From Phanerochaete sordida (lineage: Eukaryota; Basidiomycota; Agaricomycetes; Polyporales; Phanerochaetaceae), in assembly GCA_019973155.2 (NCBI GenBank), contig BPQB01000001.1, forward strand, positions 1,178,001 through 1,242,000: 64,000 nt of DNA, read 5' to 3'. A program made the position numbers and the translations under genes. A model generated the notes under the pieces. It ran no database searches, was not told the origin of the DNA, and saw nothing but the letters and a program-made list of their open reading frames with translations. This document shows, in pieces, positions 41,409 through 53,966 of this stretch (positions are counted from its first letter, which is position 1; every line of letters starts with the position of its first letter).

Positions 41409-43537
41409 ATGTGCAGCGGAGGTACATGGAAGCGTGAGGTCGTCCCAGACCACAAGGTACGCGTCGTCGGTTGCGACATACCTGCTGGCCGCGCTCACGC
41501 TGGTCGCCACACTCCAGTTCGACTTCATTGACACACGCGACTTCACCGACAACAGCTTCGGCATGCGCATGAAGTGAGTGTCCTTCGAGGCTTGCACCAT
41601 ACCCCTCAGCATGTGCGAGTCAAGCTACACGTAGTCCTGTCTCATCGCATCTGGCACCCGAGACCTTGCGTAAACGCCGCAGCGGCTAACTTGTGTGGCC
41701 TAGGTACCTCTGGTTGTACGTTATCATCCTGAAAGGCTTCATGGTCTACATCTCGGATATCTTCACCGCCATAACCATGTTAAGTACGACATCCTGGTCC
41801 AACGCTATCTTCCAGAGTTGTTCGGAGCACTCCACGAATGGCTGCGTCGCTATCCCGTTCGCAATCGGCAAATGGCTATTCTTTGGCTGTATCTGCTTTT
41901 CTTTCTTGCTGGTGAGTGATACGTATATTCAGTCGTGTAGCGATACTGACTCTGGTCCAGCTTGCCTACGAGGCCTACAAAGCGAAGCGGATCATTGCCA
42001 GTCGAGATATCTCTTATGCCTTCACCAACGTGATGGCTAACAACTACTATTCGCTCAGTATGTCCTGCCGCCTTACGAGCATGTAATGTTTCTGACAGTT
42101 GGCAGGGTCATACGACCACTTTTGTTTCTTCAACCACATCTCCAACTCTACCAAGCGAATGGACGACTTTGCGTTCTTCGTGTTCTTCACGTTCAAAAGT
42201 GCGTCCTCCTGGTGGTTTACTGAGATATGTCGTACTCATTGCACGTCAAGGTTGGAAAAGATTATTGCTTGCGGATGGCCCCCGCCAGACCATCAACGCC
42301 CTGACCCTGTACGCTTTCTACCTCTCCAAGAAGAGCAAGGGTCCGTGGTGGGACATCTCGAAGTACTTCGACAACAAGGATCTCCTCACCAGTGCTCTTA
42401 CTGCGTCCACGGCTTTCACTGTCGTCATCTTCGCTGGTTCAGTCCTCCTTTTGATCGTCGCCGGTGTCTGTTACATCCCCCTGCTGTGTCACATTCAGGG
42501 TAATCTGAAGGTTCGTGGAAGTCAACCAGACATAATCCGACCATATCTCATTTACCCATACAGGAATACTGCTGCCACAAGGTCGACAAGGTATGTGATC
42601 TTTTCCGCGGTCAGAGTCGCGTAGCTGACGCCCGTATCAGCGTATCGCCGAAATCATCAAGCGCAAGAATAAGCAGCGTCTTGCCAAGGCTGCAGCTCTT
42701 GCAAAGAAGGAGGCTGCTGGAGACTTCTCACACCTGAAGAACAAGAAGGGTGAACTCATTGCCCAACCTCTCCCTCAGCCAACTCTGCCCAACGTCAAGC
42801 TTGATGATGACGACGACTCTATGTCCATTCGCACACGAACTGCCGCCCCGAGTGTTTTCACTGGACACTCTGACTTCTACGGCAATGGCAACAAAGAGTA
42901 CGGCATGGGCTACCCTCAGTCTGACTATCCCCCGATGCCTGGCTATGACCAACCCTATGGCCACCACGGCGACCCCTACGCTCAATTCAACCCGTCCGTT
43001 GGTACGTTGCCAGATGAGCAGGCGTACGATGACAATGACTACGGTAGCACAGCAAACCTTGCTCTGTCTGCTGCTCCGATCGCCTCTCCCGAACGCGGTA
43101 ACATGGTGTCGCCACGACCTCAGTATGGCTACTCCCAGCAAGGCCAACAGGACCTTTACGCGTACGGCTCCGACCCGCATGCACCCCACCGAGGCGCATC
43201 TCCTGGACCGAACGCTGCCTACCGCTCTGCGTCGCCGAGTCCAAATCTTGCTTACAATCCTGACCCCGCTGCCTACCGCGGTGCATCACCAGGCCCGAAT
43301 GCTGCTTACAACGCGGACCCACACGGGATGTACCGTGGCACGTCACCCGGCCCTGGCGTCGCGTACGCGTACACTGCCGACGCGGGATACGATGGCGGGC
43401 AGCAGCAGTACGGCAGGCAACAGGTGGTGGGCGGCCAGTACCAGCAGTACGCGCAGCCAGGGTACGGGTACCCTGCGCAGCACGAGCATAGTGGGGATGG
43501 ACATGACTACAACGCAGGGCGGGCTCATGCGATGTAG
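41409..43537 (+). CDS. Fungal low-affinity potassium channel/transporter, KCH (Kch1/Prm6) family
   Basis: Starts MCSGGTWKREVVPDHK, then FDFIDTRDFTDNSFGMRMKY, the family N-terminal motif. Hydrophobic spans follow: YVIILKGFMVYISDIFTAI, AIGKWLFFGCICFSFLLLAY and VVIFAGSVLLLIVAGVCYI. Conserved YAFTNVMANNYYSL and SYDHFCFFNHI lie between them. The cytosolic tail begins with a KCC-like CCHKVDKRIAEIIKRK region and becomes Pro/Gly/Tyr-rich, ending in imperfect repeats of the form YRGASPGPNAAY. In yeast Kch1 and Kch2 mediate K+ influx needed to activate Ca2+ uptake during mating or ER stress. The tail length and repeats are expected to vary between species. Several short introns interrupt the first half. 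Confidence 0.92.
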
Positions 43538-43797
43538 TATCCCCCGCACACGCCATCCATCCCTCTCGCACGATCGTCAGCCTCGCATACTCTTCTATTC
43601 AGCTTTATTATCATCTATTCCTCTCACTCCCGGCCTCACCCCACATAGCATACTGCACTTTGTATAAATATTGAACACATCCTCCTTTTCCCTGGACGCT
43701 GCTCAGATGTGACATGGGACACTGTTTGTGCCACGTAATAGGTGTCGATAGACGGAGTCGCTCTTTCTTCCCCTTCACGCACGCAATGAGATGTGGG

Positions 43798-44717
43798 CTA
43801 CGACTGGAACGAACGAGGCTGAGGACTCTCCGTCACACGGGCCTCTCGCCGCTTCTGTCGGTCGATTTCGTCCCTTTCTCGTCGCCTCGCCGGTCCAGTA
43901 AGCGGCTTGGGCCGATTCGGATCCCCCGGAGGAAGAAGTGCACCCATGCGCTCTGGCGGCCAGACTATCACGCTCAGCTTGGACTGTATCAGCCCTAGCG
44001 GAACCTTCGTGTGGAGCTTGAGCAGTGAGGAGCAGGCATGGAGAGTCTAACTTACAGGTCCGAAATAGTTGCTGTCTTCTGAGCGGAAAGGCTCATCGCC
44101 TACCGCAGTGTGAGAAGAGGGCTGGGTTCGATGTAGGGTAGGAGACTGCACCTTCGACCCAAGCATGGCCTTCCGGGACGCGGACCTCAGCGTCCGGGTA
44201 CGGCGGCAGGGTTTTGATCTAGCATTGGTACAGTTAAAACGTGCTGTGCTACGAGAACTAGTCCTGCGTACCGTATCCCCGGGTAACGCGACAATACGCT
44301 TCACGATGAGCTTCCCTTCATGCGGCGACCTATGAGCTGCACGTTTATGATCTGATACACACGGAAGGCACGCAAGGCATACTTCAAGGCAACTATATCA
44401 CCGCGTCGGAACTTCTGCAGCCAATTTATCGAGAAGTGGTCGAAGAGGATGACATCTCGCCACGCAGAATCGTCCGGATTGAGCGTGGGCTAGCTGCCTC
44501 CTAGGTGAGGATACGAACAATGTCATCAGCCACTAGCAAAGCGTACCTGCATACTTCTTCCAGAGACAAACTTCAAAGAGTAGAAATATTCGTTGAACGC
44601 TATCCCGGTAGGCAGCCAGACCATTGCGGACATCGTCCATGCAAGCCTCGGATACGCCGTCTTGACCTTCTTCCAGGACTGCCGCAAGGAAGACACGCCC
44701 TTGCGGAGCGGATTCAT
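43798..44717 (-). CDS. IMP2: Mitochondrial inner membrane protease subunit IMP2 (S26 family)
   Basis: Starts MNPLRKGVSSLRQSWKKVK, a basic N terminus leading into a membrane segment (MSAMVWLPTGIAFNEYFYSL). The catalytic Ser is in VSGRSMQPTLNPD and the catalytic Lys in KLIVKRIVALPGD, the general-base dyad of type I signal peptidases. The IMP2 hallmarks VPEGHAWVEGDE, DSNYFGPVSLGLI and VWPPERMG separate it from IMP1. The C-terminal ~35 residues are a charged extension (RRRERDEIDRQKRREARV). IMP2 removes intermembrane-space sorting signals, for example from cytochrome c1 in yeast. About five exons. It converges on the KCH gene and is divergent from the quinone reductase. Confidence 0.94.
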
Positions 44718-45226
44718 CCTGGTCGCAACGAGTGAGAACGCCGACGAAGATAGGCTGCCTCACGCTGAGAGGCAGGTGAGGTGGAGGTACGCGCAGAGAC
44801 GCGGAAATGAAGGCGCAGGTCAGGAGACGCGACGCGCGGGTTTACGCAGCGGGCGCGTCCGCCCCTCTCGTCTCCTCCAACACCATCCTTTCGCCGACAG
44901 CTACCAGGTAAGGATACCGGATACACACGCGTGTCGCACACGAAGCCAAGCTTTAACACCAAGAGCATTGGGTCCTCCTGAACAAGTAGCTACCGAGAGG
45001 AATCGGATCACCAAGTGGACTGTACCTTCGCAGTGTCACCGACGGTCGCCGTGTCGTCATGCTTGAGAGGGGCTAGGAGGGCCCTGTCTCGAACTCAAAC
45101 ACAACATGCCGATCAAGCAGACTGCTATTTAATGGTCGAAGTGGTCTTGGGAATTTACCCAAGGTCTACGTCCAACCTCCCAGTACTTGCCCCAGGCTTC
45201 AGTACACATCCTCCGAGTTCTCCATC
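44718..45226. promoter_or_regulatory. Divergent region between IMP2 and flavodoxin-like gene
   Basis: About 509 bases between the two start codons, without coding support. Both promoters lie here. No clear TATA box or known operator is seen. Confidence 0.45.
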
Positions 45227-46046
45227 ATGTCCGCGCCGCGAGTTGCCATCGTGATCTACTCAATGTACGGCCACATAGCCAAGTGTAAGTATCTTGGCTA
45301 GCCTCCCCTCTCGTTCTCACCTTCGTGTGCTTAGTGGCTGAGGCCGTGAAGACGGGTGTCGAGTCTGCAGGAGGTACAACCTCGATTTACCAGTAAGCCA
45401 TGTTTTCGTGCTTGCTGCGGTAGCGTACTCACTATCATGGCCAGAATTGCAGAGACCCTTCCTGAGGAGGTCTTGGCGAAAATGCACGCTCCTGCGAAGC
45501 CCAACTACCCTGTCATGGCCCCTTCAGATTTGCCCAACTACGACGCCTTCCTCTTTGGCGTTCCTACCCGCTACGGCAACTTCCCCGGCCAGTGGAAGGT
45601 ACGTTGCTGTCTAATAAATGCTCTACGTATCCTGACGGGTTTATTGCAGGCATTCTGGGACCAGACGGGCGGTCTTTGGGCCAAGGGTGCTCTCGCTGGC
45701 AAGTACGCCGGCGTGTTCGTCTCGACCGGTACTCCGGGCGGAGGCCAAGGTGGGCACCCCGTTGTTACGTTAAGGAAGAGTCTAATCGTCCATAACAGAG
45801 GCAACTGTTCTGGCTTCGATCTCTACGCTCACCCACCACGGCATCAACTTCGTGCCGCTCGGGTACTCTACGACCTTCCCTCTGCTAGCGAACTTGACCG
45901 AGGTCCGCGGCGGCTCGCCTTGGGGTGCTGGCACCTTCGCTGGTGCGGATGGGTCCCGCAGCCCTTCGGAACTCGAGCTCGAGCTCGCAAGGGCGCACGG
46001 CAAGCAGTTCTGGTCTACCGTCAGCAAGGTCCGGTTCGCGGCATAG
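45227..46046 (+). CDS. NAD(P)H:quinone oxidoreductase, WrbA/Pst2-type flavodoxin-like protein
   Basis: Starts [19 protein letters not shown], in which YSMYGH is the FMN phosphate loop of the WrbA branch. It continues [53 protein letters not shown] and [20 protein letters not shown]. Then come [12 protein letters not shown] and [12 protein letters not shown], with [15 protein letters not shown] near the end. WrbA proteins are tetrameric FMN enzymes that reduce quinones by two electrons, limiting oxidative stress; in wood-decay fungi such enzymes are linked to lignin-derived quinones. Several short introns. It is convergent with ATE1, with 142 bp between stop codons. Confidence 0.95.
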
Positions 46047-46188
46047 ATGGCTGGACTGTGACAACGTAACGCCACCGGAACTACTTCGCGCTGGGAGCTC
46101 TCGCGATACGTCTACAATGTAGCAATGGCGAGGGGGCTGTTGGACTGTGTAATATACATCTTGTTCTGGATTTCTATCTGTACTGCGT

Positions 46189-47949
<1,761 letters not shown>

Positions 47950-48287
47950 GTCTGCGGCGACGGCGGCGACGTGTCTGCAAGTACTGTAGCTGGTGGTCAG
48001 TAGCAGGTGCAAGCAGCTCGGCCGAGACCGAACCTAGTACCAAGGCGTCAGTGGCGTCACGCAGATGCCGATCGCGCTCTTTGGTCGCGTGAAGTAGAAT
48101 AAAGGTATCCATAGGCTAAAGATGCAATGTTACAACATAATGCGGTAGTAGTACAGGTTGCATGAGATGTGGTGAAGATCATGATGGCGAGGATTCCAAA
48201 CTACGATGAACATATGAGGGCTAGTGGTAAAATCCAGGTGCATGGACGATGTGGTGGCACAGACACAAACAGAAAGATGAGAGGCCG
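47950..48287. other. Intergenic: ATE1 promoter and PROPPIN 3' region
   Basis: 338 bases with no supported gene or repeat. It presumably holds the ATE1 promoter; the right end is the 3' flank of the minus-strand PROPPIN gene that ends at 48288. Confidence 0.45.
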
Positions 48288-49839
48288 TCATCCCCAGCCA
48301 TCCCACCGGCCGTATCGTCGGAACTCGCGCAAGATACACTCGCGGCTTTCTTTGCTGTCCTTGTCGCGCTCCCGGCCCTTGCCTTTGTCTGGACGACTGG
48401 CAACCGACGAACCGCTCGACGAACGAGGTCTGCGTAGGGAAAGAGCGCGGACGCTCGGTGGAGAGATGGACACAGGGCCAGCAGGAGAGGAAGGGCTGGT
48501 CTCTGCCACGGGGCTGGACCGCGGTACCGAGAGGCGGTACCAGCCACCGGTGTAGGTCAGCGCAATGAGTTGGTAGTCTTGGGACGGTTGTCGATTGGAG
48601 TCGTCTAGGCTTTCTGCAGGAGCTTCAATCCACCCGACTACGCATTTCTCTTCATCGACCACGTCCGCAGTAGGAGGCTTCGATGGTCCAGCGGACAGCG
48701 ATATGTGAGCCGATTGTGAGGGTATGCGGTACTGAGCGTATGACCACTCCGAGTCGAAGTATTTCGGCAGCGGTAGGTAGCTCGTTAATGGCGAGAAGGT
48801 CGACTGTCGGTTTCTAAAGGAACATAAATATGATTTGGATGCGCGAGCGATGTGGACGGCTACTTACGAGCCTCCGCTGCCTCCTACCAGCGAGAACACA
48901 TGTACCGTCCCTTTATCACTCCAAACACACACTTCGCGTTCGTCGGGCCGGAAGGAAACGCCATATATCTCAGCTTTGTCTGTACCGCGCCGCAGCTCGC
49001 GTATTAGTTTTCCGGATACAGCGTCCCATATTCGGACCAGAGTCCCCCGGGCGGAAGTGGTTGCGAGGCATCGTCCAGACGCGGGCACGGAAAGAGTAGA
49101 GAGAGCACTGGTATGGGCGGCGATTATCGACACTGGATGTTTCGTAGGCGGTGGCGGAGGGGGAGATGGAGGAGAGGAGGATGGTGGGCCGAGGGGTTCT
49201 GGTGGCTCGCATGGGGGTAAGTGGATAAGCTGTACATGTCCAGTCTGACGACCGGGGACAGCCAGTAGAGTAGAGTGAGTTCGCGTTGCCAGTGCAAGGA
49301 GACCTGCGACTCAGATTAGCTCGATTTACTTGCACATACTGTATAGCACTCACCTCGTGGATTGTCGCATGTATCCCATTCCGCGTATCTGCTTATAGTT
49401 TCATCGACCTTGAACACCACCACCCGCCGCCGCAATGCGACCGCTAGCCAGCCTCGGCGGCAAGCCAAACCTCGGACCCGCTCTCTGAACTCCAACTCCG
49501 CGACCTCCTTTCCTAGCGCATCGTCCCAGAATATAACCTTGTTGGGTGGGTATCTAGGACTACGCCCGCCGCCGACCAGGAAGAGTAGCGACGAGGTGTG
49601 AAGCGGGACGACCAGCGACAGCGTGCCGCCCGTGATGTCTAAATGAACGATGAGTAGAGTTCCGATAACGAAAGTGCACGAGGCCGACCTCGTCTGCGGA
49701 GCAGCCGCAGAGGCCAAGTGCTGTAGACTGCGAAGCCGGCTTGGGTGCATGTCGTGAAGATGCGGCAGTCTGCGTCGAACTTGGTATCAAAGATGAGGAC
49801 TGGGGCTGTTGCGCTGATCGAATGTCGAGCGAGGTTCAT
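48288..49839 (-). CDS. PROPPIN-family WD40 protein (Atg18/Hsv2/WIPI-like)
   Basis: Starts MNLARHSISATAPVLIFDTK, followed by FDADCRIFTT and a seven-bladed propeller. The lipid-binding signature appears as GKLIRELRRGTDKAEIYGVS, where LRRG corresponds to the FRRG motif binding PtdIns3P and PtdIns(3,5)P2. Neighbouring blade sequence is SALSTLSVPASGRCLATTSA, GTLVRIWDAVSGK and VWSDKGTVHVFSL. The C-terminal tail is long, Ser/Pro-rich and basic (RPRSSSGSSVASRPDKGKGR). PROPPINs act on autophagosomal, endosomal and vacuolar membranes; the LRRG variant and the tail leave open whether this is Atg18-, Atg21- or Hsv2-like. It shares a 143-bp divergent promoter with EMC3. Confidence 0.88.
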
Positions 49840-49982
49840 TCAGACGGTGGGGGGAGAGGATAAGCTGAGGAGGCGGCGGAAGCCATCGAGGCTGCAATAG
49901 GCAAGCACTCGATCGCGTGTCGTAGCCGCGGAGCGACACGCCCCTTGCCTCCGCCCACCTCACCAGCGCAAGCGGTCCCAAC

Positions 49983-51048
49983 ATGTCGAGCTCTGCGTAG
50001 GCCCCCAGCCCTACGCGCGCTGCAACTGAGCTAATTGTTGTACACCAGAGTGTCTCTGTATCTCGACCCCCAGATCCGTGACTGGGTCTTGTTTCCTATC
50101 ACGATTGTTATGGTGCGTCATACGCGCACGAATGCGGTCGGCGAAGCTCACACTCGCGTTAGATATTGGTCGGAGTACTCCGGCATTATGTAGTTCTATT
50201 ACTCCAGTCACCGCCGAAGAAGCAGCCGAAGGAGGCCATCCGCGAACAGTGCGTCGTTTGCATCGTCATAACGTGTCGCGACTGAAGCGAACCCCTCTAG
50301 GCGGGCACTCATGCGGTCGCAAATCCTTCGAGCGACTGCCGCTTGGTCGCCGGTTCCACCGACGTACTACAAGTCCATCTCCCAGTCGCTGTCAAAAGCC
50401 TACGAGGATGGGTCGTTCCTCAAGGATGGCCCGCCCAAGGGTGACGAGAAGCCAACGCCGCCCAATCCACTGTCAGACCCCAACGCCATGGACGGCATGA
50501 TGGCTGGCATGAAGACACAGATGGTCATGATGGTCCCGCAGATGATCATAATGGGATGGATTAATTTCTTCTTCCAGGGCTTCGTGCTCAGTGAGTTCCT
50601 GGCCTCAAAGCGCGCGTTTTACGAGAGCTCATGTGCATAGTCAAACTGCCCTTCCCCCTCACCTTGGGATTCAAGTCCATGCTACAGCGCGGCATTGAGA
50701 CTCCCGACATGGACGTCAGATGGGTGTCATCGTTGTCGTGGTACTTCCTGAATTTCTTCGGTCTCAACGGCTTGTACCGCATGATTCTTGGGAATGACAA
50801 CGGTGAGTAGTCCATGTCGCACGACCGTCGCAAGTTATTGAAACTGTACACTCAGCCGCCGACTCGTCCCGAGACATGAACACTCCCTTCGCTGCTGCAG
50901 CGATGGCCCCACAGCCCGGACAGCCTCAGGACTACAACAAACTGTTCAAAGCTGAACGGGACAACCTGGAGTTCTCTGAGGGCCTTTACACTTGGACAGC
51001 AAGCGATGTCGAAGCTCGAATCCTCAAGAAATACGGGCGCGTTGTATA
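49983..51048 (+). CDS. EMC3: ER membrane protein complex subunit 3 (EMC3)
   Basis: The first coding exon is 14 nt (49983-49996, MSSSA). Exon 2, starting at 50049, gives [20 protein letters not shown], the universal EMC3 start. It continues [79 protein letters not shown] sequence (here [20 protein letters not shown]), [17 protein letters not shown] and [14 protein letters not shown]3 is the Oxa1-superfamily insertase core of the ER membrane complex, inserting tail-anchored and multipass proteins; the positively charged groove residues lie among the basic segments shown. The first-exon choice follows the only ATG in frame with a good donor. It converges on NCS1. Confidence 0.95.
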
Positions 51049-51303
51049 GATTCCTCTATTTCATTTGATCCATCTCTGTTATCATTGCTACATTATTAGG
51101 TATCGTACACCTTTCCCTACAGAAAACATCGCTTGACCCGTGTCGAAGTCGTGATACCCCAAGGTCAAAATTGGATACCGTCGAGGTGCCCTAGTGAGTA
51201 CGAAGCCATGGTGGAGCAGAAGGGACCAGGGCTTTGCATAATATGAAAGCAGTGGGTATCGGGCAGGTTGCCGGGATCTGGAGCGCGCGCCCCAGACGCA
51301 CGT

Positions 51304-52168
51304 CTACACAAGTCCGTCGTATAGGGATAATGCCTGAATGGGTCAGGCATCCGTTAGTCAGGTCGGCAAGCGACGAGTTGGCGAAGACGGACCTGTACGA
51401 TTGTCGGGTCCTGCTTGCTGCCCTCCACAAATTCGTCGTACGTGAGTTTGGCATCCTTGTCCCGATCCATATTCTTGAAGATCTTGTCCACGCGCTGAGC
51501 GGAATTATACGGATGTGAGTCCCGCACCGAGACGAGAGGAGCTACAGCTCACCTTCTCCGGAGTGTCCTCGTCTGGTGGCAGTTTCACCATTTGGCCCGT
51601 CATCTTGTATATTGACTGGACGATCTGGAGCATCTCCGCGTATGTTATGAATCCATCTCCGTCAATGTCGTATAGCTGGAAAGCCCCTGAGGAGAAAGCC
51701 GAATGAGCGAGTTCGTGGCGCAGGAGCAAGGTGACCACATACACTTCAGCTTCTCGTCTAGACGTCCCCGGCTCGTCACACTTAGCGCACATATGAACTC
51801 CTTGAAGTCTATGTGGCCGTTCTTGTTCTCATCAAACACGTTGAAGACGTAATCCGCGAATTCGCCTGGGTCGCCGAATGGGAAGAATTGCTTGTATATT
51901 CGGCTGAACTCTGCCTTGTCGAGCTGGCCGCTTGGGCAGTCCTTGAGGAATCCCTTGTACCTGTAGACGTGCGCGGAACAAGGATGAGGAGACTGGGCAA
52001 CGCGGGAGCAGAGGGGGACAAGAGCACCATTGTTGCAGCTCGCGCTTGTCGACTGGTGCGAGAGGAATGAGATCTGGCCCGCATGACGACGGGAGCCGAC
52101 GTACAGTACGTGTGTTTCTGGAGGTCTGTGAGCTGCTCCGGGGACAGCTTGGACTGAGATTTGCCCAT
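51304..52168 (-). CDS. NCS1: Neuronal calcium sensor / frequenin (NCS1)
   Basis: Starts [20 protein letters not shown], an N-myristoylation consensus. Three canonical EF-hand loops are visible: [26 protein letters not shown] and [13 protein letters not shown]; the first hand is degenerate, as in all NCS proteins ([20 protein letters not shown]). It continues to [19 protein letters not shown] and ends [12 protein letters not shown]. Frequenin binds calcium and activates PtdIns 4-kinase Pik1 at the Golgi in yeast. Five or six exons; the first ends after KHTY plus one base, and a 3' intron separates VQ from ALSLYDGLV. All calcium-ligand positions are occupied, so it should be functional. Confidence 0.96.
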
Positions 52169-53966
52169 TGTTGCGGGCAGGAGGGGGTGGAGGAGAGGAT
52201 ATGAGTGAAGTGGAAGGCAGTGCTCCAGCCAAGCGCGTCGGTAGAGCCGTGCGTCATCGCGTTTACATGAGGGCAGATTCTCACGCTGGGAAATCGTCGC
52301 GGAACCATTTCATTGGGATCTAGGGGCGGCGCAGCTTACTCCAACGCGGACCCAGCGAGCAGCGAGGTCGATCCAGCGTCGGCGGTGCCTGTGCCAGCCT
52401 CGAGGCGGATGAGGTGAGAGCACGTCTCAATCAAAGCCGGCGAGCCTGTCGGAAATCCGAAAATCGCCTTCCAAGAAGCGGGCATTGAGACGCCCTTGAG
52501 ACGCTCTTGAGACGGGGTGTCAAGGGGTCGGCCGCTGGTCTCCAGATCTGCCAAGGCTGGCGCCGCCGTTGACAGGTCTCCCAAGGTTATGATGGCCTGG
52601 TCGCGATGCTCGGCGTCGCCTCGGAAGACCTTCCAAGCGCGAGGCAGCCCGTGTCCACGGCATCCAACGCCGGAGGGTCCATGGAGAGTGACAGTTCAGT
52701 CACTGTGAGTGACCAGCGGCAACCAGCAGCAGTGCACTCGTTGAGACTTAGAGAGTTTGCTCGTATGCCCGATGGATCTCGGCCCAATCCGAGACCCTTA
52801 TGTGGCATTCATGTTGAACTTCGGGAAGCGGCGTCCCCACTTGCCTTCTGACCACGACCACCGCCCTCGTCACCGTCCCATCCTCCCTCGCAGCCTCTGC
52901 TCGCGCCCCAAGCGCGTCTCTGCGGTGAGTTATTTATCTTCTATCCGCATTTCTGGGGCTAACGTGCATGTCTCGCTATCCAGAAGGGAGGATCTGATGC
53001 ATTCAAGGGCGAGGTATGTACTTAGCCCACTCCTTCTCGATCACTAACTGAAGTAGCGTATGTTCCGCCTCTATACACCAGAGCTCCCAAGGCCTACCGC
53101 CCATAACACTCCCCGCGCCCGTGATGCCCTCGAGCCACGGCCCCTGCTGCTCAGCATCCGCTGCCCGCTGTCCACCACCCACAAGCCTCGAAGAACGACC
53201 CTATCCGCCTGCGACCAGTCTCGCGCACGGCCTTGGCGCCGCCGGTAGCGCAGCGCCGCGTCCACCGTCCAGCAGCGCACCCACAGCCGCGCATATCCGG
53301 GAGGTGAGACGACAAGTAGTACAGTAGTATAACGTTCAATATATATCGCCGTGTACACTATCTACGTATACAAGGCGTGATAATAGTCGTGTAGGACCCT
53401 CCAGAAAGTCGAGTCCCTTGGAAGAGCACTTCGTCTTGAAAGAAGGCGGCGCTCTTGGAACGCTCACCCCGCTCTTGGCAGAAGTTTGTGATTTCTGGGA
53501 ACGTCTTGGAAGCCGGCTAGGTGCATTGGCGCCTGGAGACCCCTTGGGAGACCTTGAAACGCTTATGGGGGATTACCGACACCCTGTGCTGAGTTATCAC
53601 ACATAATTAAACAGTTATGTGCTTATCAGCTAAGTGGTTAACCGATCATTTCCAGTGATCGTTTTCTGCCTCGAGGCAGCATCGTGCTGCACGGTGTCGA
53701 AACGAAGCCTGAATTTGAGTGGGCCTGCAAAAACGGCCTCTTTCGAGAGTACAGCCATCCAGCAGACCGTCTCTGCACCGTTTCCGCCGTCCTGCGATGT
53801 GTCCTCAGCCAGAGAGTCATGGATCGCCCCAGCGAACTATATCAGAGTCGAGAAAAGGGACCGCATGCTTATATCTTCGTCTTCTCTCATAATAATCGCC
53901 CTTATACTCCGTGCCTGCGTCTTGTCCCATCGCTGCCCTGCCTCGGGGCTCGTCGCTGCTCTCGCC
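52169..53966. other. 1.8-kb region with repeat-like motifs and no firm gene
   Basis: The left ~150 bases are the NCS1 promoter. From 52.4 to 53.6 kb short motifs recur: CTTGAGAC and CTTGGAAG variants, and AGGTCTCCCAAGG at 52576-52588 with its inverse around 53551-53563. This suggests a decayed mobile element. A weak spliced frame (ATG about 52811, then exons carrying RPKRVSA, KGGSDAFKGE and RMFRLYTPELP) shows good splice signals at 52924, 52983 and 53012, but no recognisable domain. 53.6-53.9 kb holds no repeat or gene I can support, apart from the promoter of the next gene. Confidence 0.4.

Noticed and set aside
42987..43571. 194-codon minus-strand frame opposite the KCH tail
   Set aside because: Antisense to the repeat-rich tail; Arg/Gly/Thr-rich shadow without domain or splice support.
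52811..53250. Sec61-beta-like small gene (RMFRLYT segment)
   Set aside because: Only a short resemblance to the pre-membrane motif; no hydrophobic membrane anchor follows, so I did not call it.
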